Positions 43,536-51,400 of a stretch of 64,000 nt of DNA are shown one piece after another. The stretch is from Pontibacter silvestris (GTDB taxonomy: Bacteria > Bacteroidota > Bacteroidia > Cytophagales > Hymenobacteraceae): NCBI RefSeq assembly GCF_020907275.1, contig NZ_JAJJWI010000005.1, positions 186,001-250,000 on the forward strand. Reading direction: 5' to 3'. The translations under genes were made by a program, and so were the position numbers. The notes beneath the pieces were generated by a model. It was not told where the DNA came from. It searched no databases and worked only from the letters and a program-made list of their open reading frames with translations. Position 1 is the first letter of the stretch. Each line of letters begins with the position of its first letter.

Positions 43536-44234
43536 ATGGCTCTTAGGTGTGTTGCAGTGGATGATGAGCCACTGGCCTTGAAAATAATTAATGAATACAT
43601 AAGCAGGATCCCGGCTCTTGAACTAGTACAAACATTTGAAGATGCTATTGCTGCTTCGGAATTTTTGAATAATACAAGCATTGATATACTTTTGGTAGAT
43701 GTTAATATGCCAGATATTTCTGGAATTGACCTGGTGCGTTCTCTGAAGGATAAGCCACTTGTTATTTTTACTACTGCCTATAAAAGCTTTGCCTATGAAG
43801 GATTTGAACTGCAGGCGCTGGACTATCTGCTAAAACCTATAGACTTTGATCGTTTTTCTAAAGCTGTCCGGAAGGCGATAGATTATGTGGAGTATAAAAA
43901 AACGCCCAGGGAAGAGGCTGGTGATAGCCTCTATGTCTACTCTGAGTATCGCTTGGTTAAAATTGAGCTGAACAATATTGAATACATTGAGAGTCTGGAG
44001 GACTATATTAAAATTCACGTAGCAGAAGGAAGAGCTGTCCTGTCCTTAATGTCCATGAAAAAAGTGCTGGAGAAGTTGCCGGCTGGTAGGTTCAGGAGAA
44101 TACACCGTAGCTTTACAGTGCCAGTCGATAAAGTAGTATCAATACAAAACCGGAAAGCTCTCCTGTCATCCGGGAAAGAGCTGCCTATAAGTAACTCTTA
44201 TAGTAACTTTATTCAGGATTGGAAGAAGTGTTAG
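43536..44234 (+). CDS. LytTR response regulator (pair 2)
   Basis: A 232-residue regulator. Receiver: acidic pair in VAVDDEPLALKI, phospho-acceptor D55 in ILLVDVNMPDISG, Thr in IFTTAYKSFA and Lys in DYLLKPI. The LytTR domain (~135-232) begins SLYVYSEYRLVKIELNNI and contains FRRIHRSFTVPVDKV. It is the usual partner of the preceding LytS-type kinase. Targets are unknown; the outer-membrane barrel gene just upstream is a candidate. Confidence 0.9.
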   Translation: MALRCVAVDDEPLALKIINEYISRIPALELVQTFEDAIAASEFLNNTSIDILLVDVNMPDISGIDLVRSLKDKPLVIFTTAYKSFAYEGFELQALDYLLKPIDFDRFSKAVRKAIDYVEYKKTPREEAGDSLYVYSEYRLVKIELNNIEYIESLEDYIKIHVAEGRAVLSLMSMKKVLEKLPAGRFRRIHRSFTVPVDKVVSIQNRKALLSSGKELPISNSYSNFIQDWKKC

Positions 44235-44555
44235 GCGCAGGTTGATAGGGTAGCTTGTGCTTTAATAGAAAGTGTAATTCTAAACTTGTTTGCTTTTGCT
44301 GCCGTAGTTGTCTCTTATCCGCTGAGTTTTGATCCTAATGTTTTATAAGTAATGTTGGTGTGCTCCAAATTCACGAGGACTCGTTTTTCTTTTTGGTACT
44401 GTATAGCTGAAGCAATCTTCTATCTGCTCGTGCAGCACCGCAACATCTGCAAGTTACATTACATAAAAACTAGGAATCACTTTATTACTATGTAATGTTG
44501 ATAGTATGAGTTTATGCTAAACAAGATATTAATGTTCTAAAGGATACTTTAATGT
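44235..44555. other. convergent intergenic region
   Basis: A 321-base spacer between the LytTR gene and the converging pirin-like gene. It carries a 10-bp inverted repeat, ACATTACATA (44456-44465) and its complement (44489-44498), with a 23-base loop that might end transcripts. No gene is visible. Confidence 0.5.
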
Positions 44556-45275
44556 TTAACTGTTACTCTCCTGCAGTTCCAATGTCAGTATCAGTGCGTT
44601 GTTGCTTAATGCTTCCAGTTCAACATTATCAGTACCCCATAGGGCTAAACCATCTCCTTCATGTAGTAGTCTGCCTTCCATCTCAAAAACACCGGCAATA
44701 GCATAAGCATAAAATAACGAATGGGTGCTTTTTAAACTATACATAGCCTCGTGCCGCCCTGTAAAACGCCCAATGCTTAACGATAGCGGTAACCTGTACT
44801 GGGAGTCTGCTTCTTCTGGTATAATCTTTGCAAGCTTGTTTTCAATTGAGTTAAAATCAAACACAAAATGCTGATGGGCTGGTGAGCTAATTGGTAGCGC
44901 GGCTTTTATCCATAGCTGCAAAAATGTATCAGTATTATTTTGATAAGGGTTAGTTAAGCAAAAGCTACTCATTGCCGGAAGGTGGCAAACCAGAATTTCT
45001 TCTACGTCTACGGTTAATATATTTCCAGAAACTACAAAATCAACTGCACCTGTAACGGGTATTATTATAACATGCGAATCCTGCTCCACCTCAAAGTCCA
45101 CACGCTGTGAACCAGCCAGTGTTTCTTCGTTCAGAACGTGTAGGTTACCGAATGGGACCTTGTGTTCATTTTGGAATTTGCCAAAATTAAATGTACAGCG
45201 TCTTCTGAACAGAGCCGTTTCAGTTATGCCACGCTGATCTGCTAAATAAATTCTTCCTGGAACTTGCTTTATCAT
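44556..45275 (-). CDS. pirin-like bicupin protein
   Basis: A 239-residue cytosolic protein with a two-cupin architecture. The opening is MIKQVPGRIYLADQRGITET, followed by FNFGKFQNEHKVPFGNLHVLNEETLAG, the N-terminal pirin segment. Then come VDFEVEQDSHVIIIPVTGAVDF (cupin strands) and a C-terminal cupin-like region (SLFYAYAIAGVFEMEGRLLHEGDGLALWG). Canonical pirins bind a metal by three His and one Glu in the first cupin. Here the usual HPH...H cluster is not evident, so metal binding and quercetinase activity are doubtful. It directly follows an unknown gene with a 7-base gap and is probably co-transcribed with it. Confidence 0.7.
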   Translation of the reverse strand: MIKQVPGRIYLADQRGITETALFRRRCTFNFGKFQNEHKVPFGNLHVLNEETLAGSQRVDFEVEQDSHVIIIPVTGAVDFVVSGNILTVDVEEILVCHLPAMSSFCLTNPYQNNTDTFLQLWIKAALPISSPAHQHFVFDFNSIENKLAKIIPEEADSQYRLPLSLSIGRFTGRHEAMYSLKSTHSLFYAYAIAGVFEMEGRLLHEGDGLALWGTDNVELEALSNNALILTLELQESNS

Positions 45276-45282
45276 CTTAAGA

Positions 45283-45783
45283 TTAGTTGTGCAGTGAGTG
45301 AATGTTTACATAAGGCTGCAATTGAAATAGGTTAGTTATTACTTCTTCTGCTGCTACTTGTGATTTGGCCGAAACCAAAAGGTAGTTTCCAACGGTATCG
45401 TGCCAGAGCAAGGGCTCTGAATAAAAGTTAAAGGCAATCTGGTGCTTTGACTTGTCCTGCAGGTCAGAGTTGATAATTTCGAACTGGTATTGGTTAAACT
45501 TCAGAAAATGCTTCCCTAAGTTATTGACAATGTCGGGTACTGTTTCGTTTAACTGCTGCAGGTAACCAATTACTGCTGCACTAACTAAGAAGTGAAGTTG
45601 AGAAGCTCCCGGCACCATTTGCAGTAGCTCTGCAAATGAATGGTATTTCTGGTTTTGGTTATAAAGCTGAGCCTGCATCTTAAACTCCATGTAGCTGTCT
45701 TCAAAAACAAGTTTTTCCCAGGGTTTAGTAGAGGTAGCGTCTATTACTTTTCTGTAACATAAGGTAATGGTGCGAGGGAGCAT
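45283..45783 (-). CDS. protein of unknown function
   Basis: I do not recognise this 166-residue protein. It has no signal peptide or membrane segment. The sequence is mixed alpha/beta, with aromatic-rich stretches (YNQNQKYHSFAELLQMVPGAS, NQYQFEIINSDLQ, FNFYSEPLLWHDTVGNYLLVSA). It has no Cys-rich or catalytic-looking motif. It is 7 bases upstream of the pirin-like gene on the same strand and follows the dioxygenase gene after a hairpin. The codon use and spacing make it a real gene; its role is probably linked to the pirin-like protein. Confidence 0.6.
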   Translation of the reverse strand: MLPRTITLCYRKVIDATSTKPWEKLVFEDSYMEFKMQAQLYNQNQKYHSFAELLQMVPGASQLHFLVSAAVIGYLQQLNETVPDIVNNLGKHFLKFNQYQFEIINSDLQDKSKHQIAFNFYSEPLLWHDTVGNYLLVSAKSQVAAEEVITNLFQLQPYVNIHSLHN

Positions 45784-45799
45784 AGTTTTGCAGTATGTT

Positions 45800-45832
45800 A
45801 TCAGGCACTAGAGTTTTGCTTTAGTGCCTGAT
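45800..45832. terminator. hairpin downstream of dioxygenase gene
   Basis: An 11-bp perfect stem (45800-45810, 45822-45832; ATCAGGCACTA and complement), loop of 11. It lies about 22 bases beyond the dioxygenase stop on the minus strand and in front of the 45783 start. Confidence 0.65.
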
Positions 45833-45853
45833 GGTGGAGTTAGGGTATAAAGA

Positions 45854-46588
45854 TTAAGCTGCGACATTAAGCTGTATGGAAAGTTCAAACCCATCAGTTG
45901 TGTTACCGGTAACTGTTGCTATTTGTATCCCTGTGGTATCGTCACTAAATACATTGTCCCTGCTGTTATAGGTATAACCAGACATGCCTTTATCATAGCC
46001 ATTAACAGCAGCCAGCGCTGTACCAGAGCCTTCCGGAAAAGCTATTTGTGTTACTTTTAGCGATTTCCCGCTTGCGTCATAGATGTGAACATGAATATGC
46101 GTCGCACGACCTTGGTACCAACCCGGAAATATGGTTGTAAAGCTTACAAGTCCATTCGCATCTGTCACCTGCCTTCCACGCAAAAAGTGTACAGATTGGT
46201 AATTGGAAGACTGCATGTTCGTTCCTCCATATTCCGAGTAATTTCCTTCTGCGTCGCAATGCCAGATATCTACAATGGCTCCCTCAAGGCTGGTACAATT
46301 GTTATTGGTGTTGCCAATGGTAATATTGGCTGTCATTTTATAGCCTGTACGTCCATCTGTTATATCACTCCTTACATAAGAGGCCGGGCTTTTTGTCGGG
46401 AAAGGCCCTTCTGTTTCGGTTGGTGCCACGGTGCAGCTGCCGGAGTTTGTACCCGTTCCGGAACCTGAGCCAGTGTCTGATGAGCCTTCTGCTGGAGTAA
46501 CGGTATCCTCCTTGTCGCAGGCGGTAAGCAATACCGGAGCCGATACTGCACCAAGTAGCAAGCTTTTAAGGAAGCTTTTTCTTTCCAT
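45854..46588 (-). CDS. intradiol ring-cleavage dioxygenase-like lipoprotein
   Basis: A 244-residue protein with an exported lipoprotein start (lipobox LLTAC, Cys 24) and a Gly/Ser-rich linker. The dioxygenase fold follows with EGPFPTKSP and IWHCDAEGNYSEYGG. The four non-haem Fe(III) ligands can be read: Y117, Y158, H164 and H166 (GWYQGRATHIHVHIYD). So it may be an active intradiol enzyme cleaving catechol-type rings, but the extracytoplasmic location and Bacteroidota context are unlike those of degradative catechol dioxygenases. Extracytoplasmic intradiol-like proteins have been suggested to act on plant polyphenols. No aromatic pathway genes are nearby. Confidence 0.82.
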   Translation of the reverse strand: MERKSFLKSLLLGAVSAPVLLTACDKEDTVTPAEGSSDTGSGSGTGTNSGSCTVAPTETEGPFPTKSPASYVRSDITDGRTGYKMTANITIGNTNNNCTSLEGAIVDIWHCDAEGNYSEYGGTNMQSSNYQSVHFLRGRQVTDANGLVSFTTIFPGWYQGRATHIHVHIYDASGKSLKVTQIAFPEGSGTALAAVNGYDKGMSGYTYNSRDNVFSDDTTGIQIATVTGNTTDGFELSIQLNVAA

Positions 46589-47361
46589 ATTTCTACAAAG
46601 TTTATTTTCAAATACTGTTCTAGGATTACAATTTTGGCAAAACTGATGTCTTAAGGAAAGATGTGTCGGTGAATGAGTTTTTTGTATAGATTAATGCTAC
46701 AGAGTCTTATAAACCTTATGCGTTTGCCAGGCAGGAGGATAAGAAGCTGACTTTTGATAATTTTTGATAGGTGAGGGTAATCTTAACATCAATTCACCGA
46801 CACATATAAGCTGTTTATCCAGACTTGTAGCTGTTAGGTTTAGCTGTTTCGTATCTTTACACAGCTTCGGTCTTAATGTATGCCAAGAGCTGCTTTAGGC
46901 AGAGGTGTATTCAGAAGAAAGGAGGGAATGATATGGCACTATATGAACTGTTGAGGGTAAGATAAACTAGAAGTATAATAAAGTACTACGGCTTGGTACA
47001 GAGGTAGAAGCAGTGACAACATCAGATTAGCAAATGTAAAGCTAAATTTTATAGGATTTGGCATTAATAAAAAGGAATACTTTTTATTGTATTTGTTATA
47101 GATGTTGCTTTATTTTGAATTATTAAGTTTGTTTTCATAGCTTGGAAAGGTGCCCTGCTTTGTGGGGTGCTTTTTTGTTTTAGTGCTATACTTAGTTTTA
47201 AAGACTATTAACAACAAGCTTTTACCTGTTCCAGCCGCACATGATACTCTAGTAAAATTTCTTCCTTTGCTGAAACTTTTTCAATTTCGTTCTTCATATG
47301 AATTCTTATGTCTTGGTGATGGAGAATCAATAAATTTGAACCCACCCTGGTTTACAAAGAC
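46589..47361. other. long intergenic region with a possible small inverted-repeat element
   Basis: A 773-base stretch without a credible gene; the open frame at 47150-47410 on the plus strand is a chance frame across the relic. It holds the 14-bp inverted repeats at 46661-46674/46792-46805 and a weak hairpin with a T run near 47144-47168. Confidence 0.6.
46661..46805. repeat. 145-bp segment bounded by 14-bp inverted repeats
   Basis: ATGTGTCGGTGAAT (46661-46674) and its exact complement (46792-46805) enclose 117 bases without an ORF. The size and ends recall a MITE, but no second copy or clear target duplication was seen in this window. Confidence 0.45.
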
Positions 47362-47550
47362 TTATTGTGCTGCTTCTGCTATAAGGTTTTGGATAACATA
47401 TATACCATAAGTTGTCTGGTGGCTGCCAATTGTTTTTAAAATGCCTTTAAGAGAGCTGCAGTCATTATAGTTCGTTCCATGAGCAGCTTTAATATGGTTG
47501 ATGTCTGCAAATATATTGTTGGTTGGGTCAAAGCCGCGCCAGGGAAGAGC
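47362..47550 (-). pseudogene. relic of transglutaminase family protein, C-terminal end
   Basis: On the minus strand one frame reads WRGFDPTNNIFADINHIK, AAHGTNYNDCSSLKGILK and a short tail to TAA at 47362-47364. This resembles the C-terminal end of bacterial transglutaminase-like proteins that accompany circularly permuted ATP-grasp and alpha-E proteins (W-x-G-F-D-P-T-N, then H-I-K-V-A-x-G-R-D-Y-x-D). The catalytic Cys-His-Asp part is absent. The upstream side is fused at about 47545 to the ATP-grasp relic in a different frame, so the intervening DNA, including any alpha-E gene, has been deleted. Confidence 0.7.
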
Positions 47551-47984
47551 GTACGCTTCATGGCTTCCCGGTTAGAGAGCACATAGCTTATCCGGGAGGG
47601 GCATCTTACATTATCTTCCACACATAATATTAGCCATCACTGTGTTTTATTAAGTCTGTTCCGGATATGTGGTTATAAATATTACCAACCGGATTTACAC
47701 CAGCATTGCTTTGGCATAGGTCAAACGGGAAAATGTGCTCAACTCCTTTGGTTTTGTCTGAATATACTTCAAACGTAACGCCCTTATTAAAAAAAAGATA
47801 GCTTCGCCTGCTCATTTAGCTCTTTAAAGTCTTCAGCCCTGAAGCTGGAAAATTGCTTTAGTACTTCTGTATAATGAGGGCTTGCAGCACCCTCTTTACT
47901 GATAACTTCGTCCAGAAAATTTGAGTTGATGGGGTATTGGTTAAACACCCCATTAGAAATTTCGGCAAGTGACCCGGCATCCAT
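47551..47984 (-). pseudogene. relic of circularly permuted type 2 ATP-grasp protein
   Basis: The minus strand carries a broken homologue. FLDEVISKEGAASPHYTEVL and the N-terminal helix region (47820-47984) are followed by a frameshift in a T8 run. Then come NKGVTFEVYSDK and IFPFDL (~47730-47800), a sizeable internal deletion, GNIYNHISGTDLIKHSDG (~47640-47690), a stop where GE-YYV would be expected, a further one-base loss, and EDNVRCPSRISYVLSNREAMKR (~47555-47615). The family's usual length is ~480 residues; about a third survives. These proteins are amidoligase-type ATP-grasp enzymes (DUF404/407) that normally work with alpha-E and transglutaminase partners. It is certainly non-functional here. 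Confidence 0.8.
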
Positions 47985-48118
47985 AAGTAATGTACATTAA
48001 AGTGATGTGTTGTTGGTATTCAGTGTGTACGTAACAATATAATAATTTAGCAATTACTTCTTAAGTATTTATTAATATTATGACTTTTTGATTGAATTAT
48101 TGATAAGTTCTTTAGATG

Positions 48119-48147
48119 AAGGGTGCTTTTATAGCACCTTTTTTTCT
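48119..48147 (+). terminator. T-tailed hairpin, orphan
   Basis: Stem GGTGCT (48122-48127)/AGCACC (48133-48138), extended by A-T/G-T pairs and followed by seven T. It has classic Rho-independent form on the plus strand, but no plus-strand gene precedes it. Confidence 0.55.
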
Positions 48148-48378
48148 GATGATAAAAATCATTAATAGCTTCAATATTCCAGAAACTGTGTTTCAGAAAT
48201 ACTATAACCACTCTAAAACCAAGATTTTCAACAAAAAATGATGCTAACTATCAAAGCTCTGCTTAAGGTGCTATAAGTCTGCTTTTATTGGGATAACTAT
48301 GGTTAAATGTCCTGTTTTAGTTGTATATGATAAAGATAAAATAACATTACTTTGGATAAGCTTTTACGTTTAACGTGA

Positions 48379-48386
48379 TAAATTTG
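48379..48386 (+). promoter_or_regulatory. candidate -7 element of secreted nuclease gene
   Basis: TAAATTTG matches the Bacteroidota consensus TAnnTTTG exactly and would give a leader of about 25 bases. A TTTG at 48351-48354 is upstream but the spacing (24) is longer than usual. Confidence 0.35.
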
Positions 48387-48418
48387 TATTTATTTTTTTC
48401 ATCACTTAAAGTCTACCT

Positions 48419-51400
48419 ATGAAGCATTTATTACATTCTTTGTTTGTCTGTTGCCTAATGTTGTGCCTGGGAATGGCAGGTCCGGCAGTTGGGCAAAGCA
48501 TCTTTATTAATGAAATACACTACGACAACGAAAGCACTGATGCCAATGAAGCCGTTGAGGTAGCAGCTCCTGCAGGTACTGATTTGTCTGGCTGGAGCCT
48601 TGTATTGTACAATGGCAACAATGGCGGTGTTTATAATACCACACCATTGCAAGGAGTAATTGCAGACCAGAGTGGTGGTTACGGCTTTTTGCAGGTCTCT
48701 ATCAGTGGCATTCAGAACGGAGCCCCTGACGGTGTAGCTTTGGTTAATGCCGACGGGGCAGTAATTCAGTTTTTAAGCTATGAAGGCGTTTTTACGGCAG
48801 TGGGCGGACCTGCTGACGGTTTAACCAGTACAGACATTGGTGTAAGTGAAGGAGGAACAACTCCTGCAGGCTTTTCACTGCAGTTAACTGGTGCTGGCAG
48901 TGTGTATGCTGATTTTACATGGGCTTCTGAGGCTGAAAGCACTTTTGGCGCAGTTAACACAGGTCAGGTTACAGGAACAGGAGGGGGAGGAACTGATCCT
49001 GATCCTGAACCAGAACCAGAACCGGAGCCAAATCCAGAACCAGCCACAATGATCGTTTTCATCAATGAAATACATTATGACAATACAGGTACAGATGAAG
49101 GAGAGGGAGTAGAAGTAGCTGGCCTTGCCGGCACCGACCTTACCGGTTGGCAGCTTGTACCTTACAATGGCAATAATGGTGCTGCTTATAGTGCGCTAAC
49201 TTTATCTGGTACCATTCCTGACCAGCAATCCGGGTTTGGTACTGTATTCTTCTCTATTTCAGGTTTACAGAATGGTGCACCGGATGGTGTTGCCCTTGTT
49301 GATGCGGAAGGAAATGTTCTTCAGTTCATAAGCTACGAAGGTTCATTTGCTGCTACCAATGGTCCTGCTGCTGGTTTAACCAGTACTGATATAGGCATCG
49401 AAGAGGGGGCAAGCTCTCCTGTAGGGTTCTCTTTACAACTAACTGGTACAGGCTCTGCTTATGAAGATTTTACCTGGGTTGCCGATGTTGCAGCAACTTA
49501 CAATACTCTAAACAATAGCCAGGTATTTCTGCCTTTGCAGGATATCGTGTTTATCAACGAAATCCATTATGATAATGAAGGTACCGATACAGGCGAAGCT
49601 GTTGAACTAGCCGGGCGTGCAGGTACAGATCTTTCGGGCTGGAGCTTGGTTTTGTACAACGGTGGAAACGGTACCGCTTATAATACCCAAACACTTACAG
49701 GTACTATTCCTGACCAAACCAATGGTTTTGGCTTTATAGCGGTTACTTATCCTGCCAATGGCTTGCAAAATGGTGCCCCAGACGGTGTAGCATTGGTCAA
49801 TGCTGATGGCGAGGTTGTGCAGTTTTTAAGCTATGAAGGTAGCTTTACTGCTGTTGATGGCCCTGCTGATGGTCTTGCCAGTACAGATATAGGAGTTCAG
49901 GAAGCCAGCTCAAGTCCTGTAGGCTATTCTTTGCAGCTTACTGGTGCCGGATTTACCTATGAGAACTTTACATGGACCGGTCCAACTACCAGTACGTTTG
50001 GTACACTGAATGTTGGGCAGGATTTTGGTGGCGGTACTACAGAACCAGAGCCGAGTCCGGAGCCACAGGAAGTTACTATTGCAGAAGCAAGAGCTTTGCC
50101 GCTTAACTCGCAGGTAATAGTAAGCGGAACATTAACGGCAGCCAACGAACTAGGCGGCCCGGCTTATCTGCAGGACAGCACAGGTGGTATTCCCGTTTTC
50201 GATTACCAACTACACGGGCCGGGTGCTTTCAGTATAGGTGATTCTATACAGGTAACAGCCTCTGTGGGTGTTTATAACCAGATGGTGCAGTTAGTCGATG
50301 TGACTAACGTAGAGAGCTTTGGCGTTGCTACAAATCCTGTTGCGCCTTTAGAGGTAAGCATCTCTGAAATTACTCCAGCGCTTGAGGGGCAGTTAATTAC
50401 TGTACCTAATGTTTCTTTTACAGATACAAGAGGCTTGCTTTTCCCGGAAAGTAACTATGGCATTACTGATGGTACCGGCACATTAGAGTTCCGGATTGAT
50501 GGTGATGTAGAGAGCCTGGTAGGGCACGAAGTGCCGGATTCTGCGGTGACAGTTACAGGCGTTTTAGGTAGCTTCAGAGGCACATTACAAATTCTGCCTC
50601 GCTTTATAGAAGATTTACCTGGTGCACCGGAATACACCCCGGAAGGAACAGATATTCCTATTAATACCACGCTTGATGTAATGACCTGGAATATGGAGTT
50701 CTTTGGGTCTACTATAGCAACCTTTGGGCCTGATGACGTGCAGCAACAACTACAGAACGCTACCAGACTTATCGATAGCGTTAATGCAGACATTATTGCT
50801 GTTCAGGAAATATCTGATGAGAACCTGCTGCAGCAACTGGCAGATAGCTTGGGCTATGAGCGTGTTTGCTCTGATCGTTTCTCTTATTCTTTCAATGGGC
50901 CGGATCCGACTTTCCCTGAACAGAAGGTTTGCTTCTTATATAACCCGGAGGTTGTTACTTTTGTTGATGCAAGAGTACTTTTCGAAGCAATGTATGACTC
51001 TGCCCGTACGGGTTACAGCACTGCCTTGAACAACTATCCTACAGGCGATCCGTCTTCTTTTTGGTCTAGTGGGCGTTTGCCTTTTATGATTACCGTGGAT
51101 GCTATGGTGGAAGGCGTTACAGAAAGATTCCAACTTGTGAATATCCATGCCAAATCAGGCTCAGGAAGTTCAGACCTGCTCAGAAGAAGGTTTGATGTGC
51201 AGGCTTTGAGAGACACGTTAGATCAGTATTATCCTAACGCCAACATTATTATACTAGGCGATTATAATGATGATGTGGATGAGTCTATTGGAGGAGGAGC
51301 TTCAACTTATAGTGCGTTTGTGGAAGCAGAAGACTTCAGGGTAGTGACAGCTGCATTAAGTGAGGCCGGCTTGCGTTCATTCATCACCCAAGATAATGTC

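Larger units (their letters stand above)
47985..48418. other. upstream region of the secreted nuclease gene
   Basis: A 434-base AT-rich spacer. It has a small T-tailed hairpin at 48119-48147 and two -7-like elements (48346-48353 TTACTTTG, 48379-48386 TAAATTTG) ahead of the nuclease. No gene. Confidence 0.6.

Noticed and set aside
47150..47410. An 86-codon plus-strand frame as a membrane protein gene
   Set aside because: It crosses the antisense of the transglutaminase relic, and only its first residues are hydrophobic.
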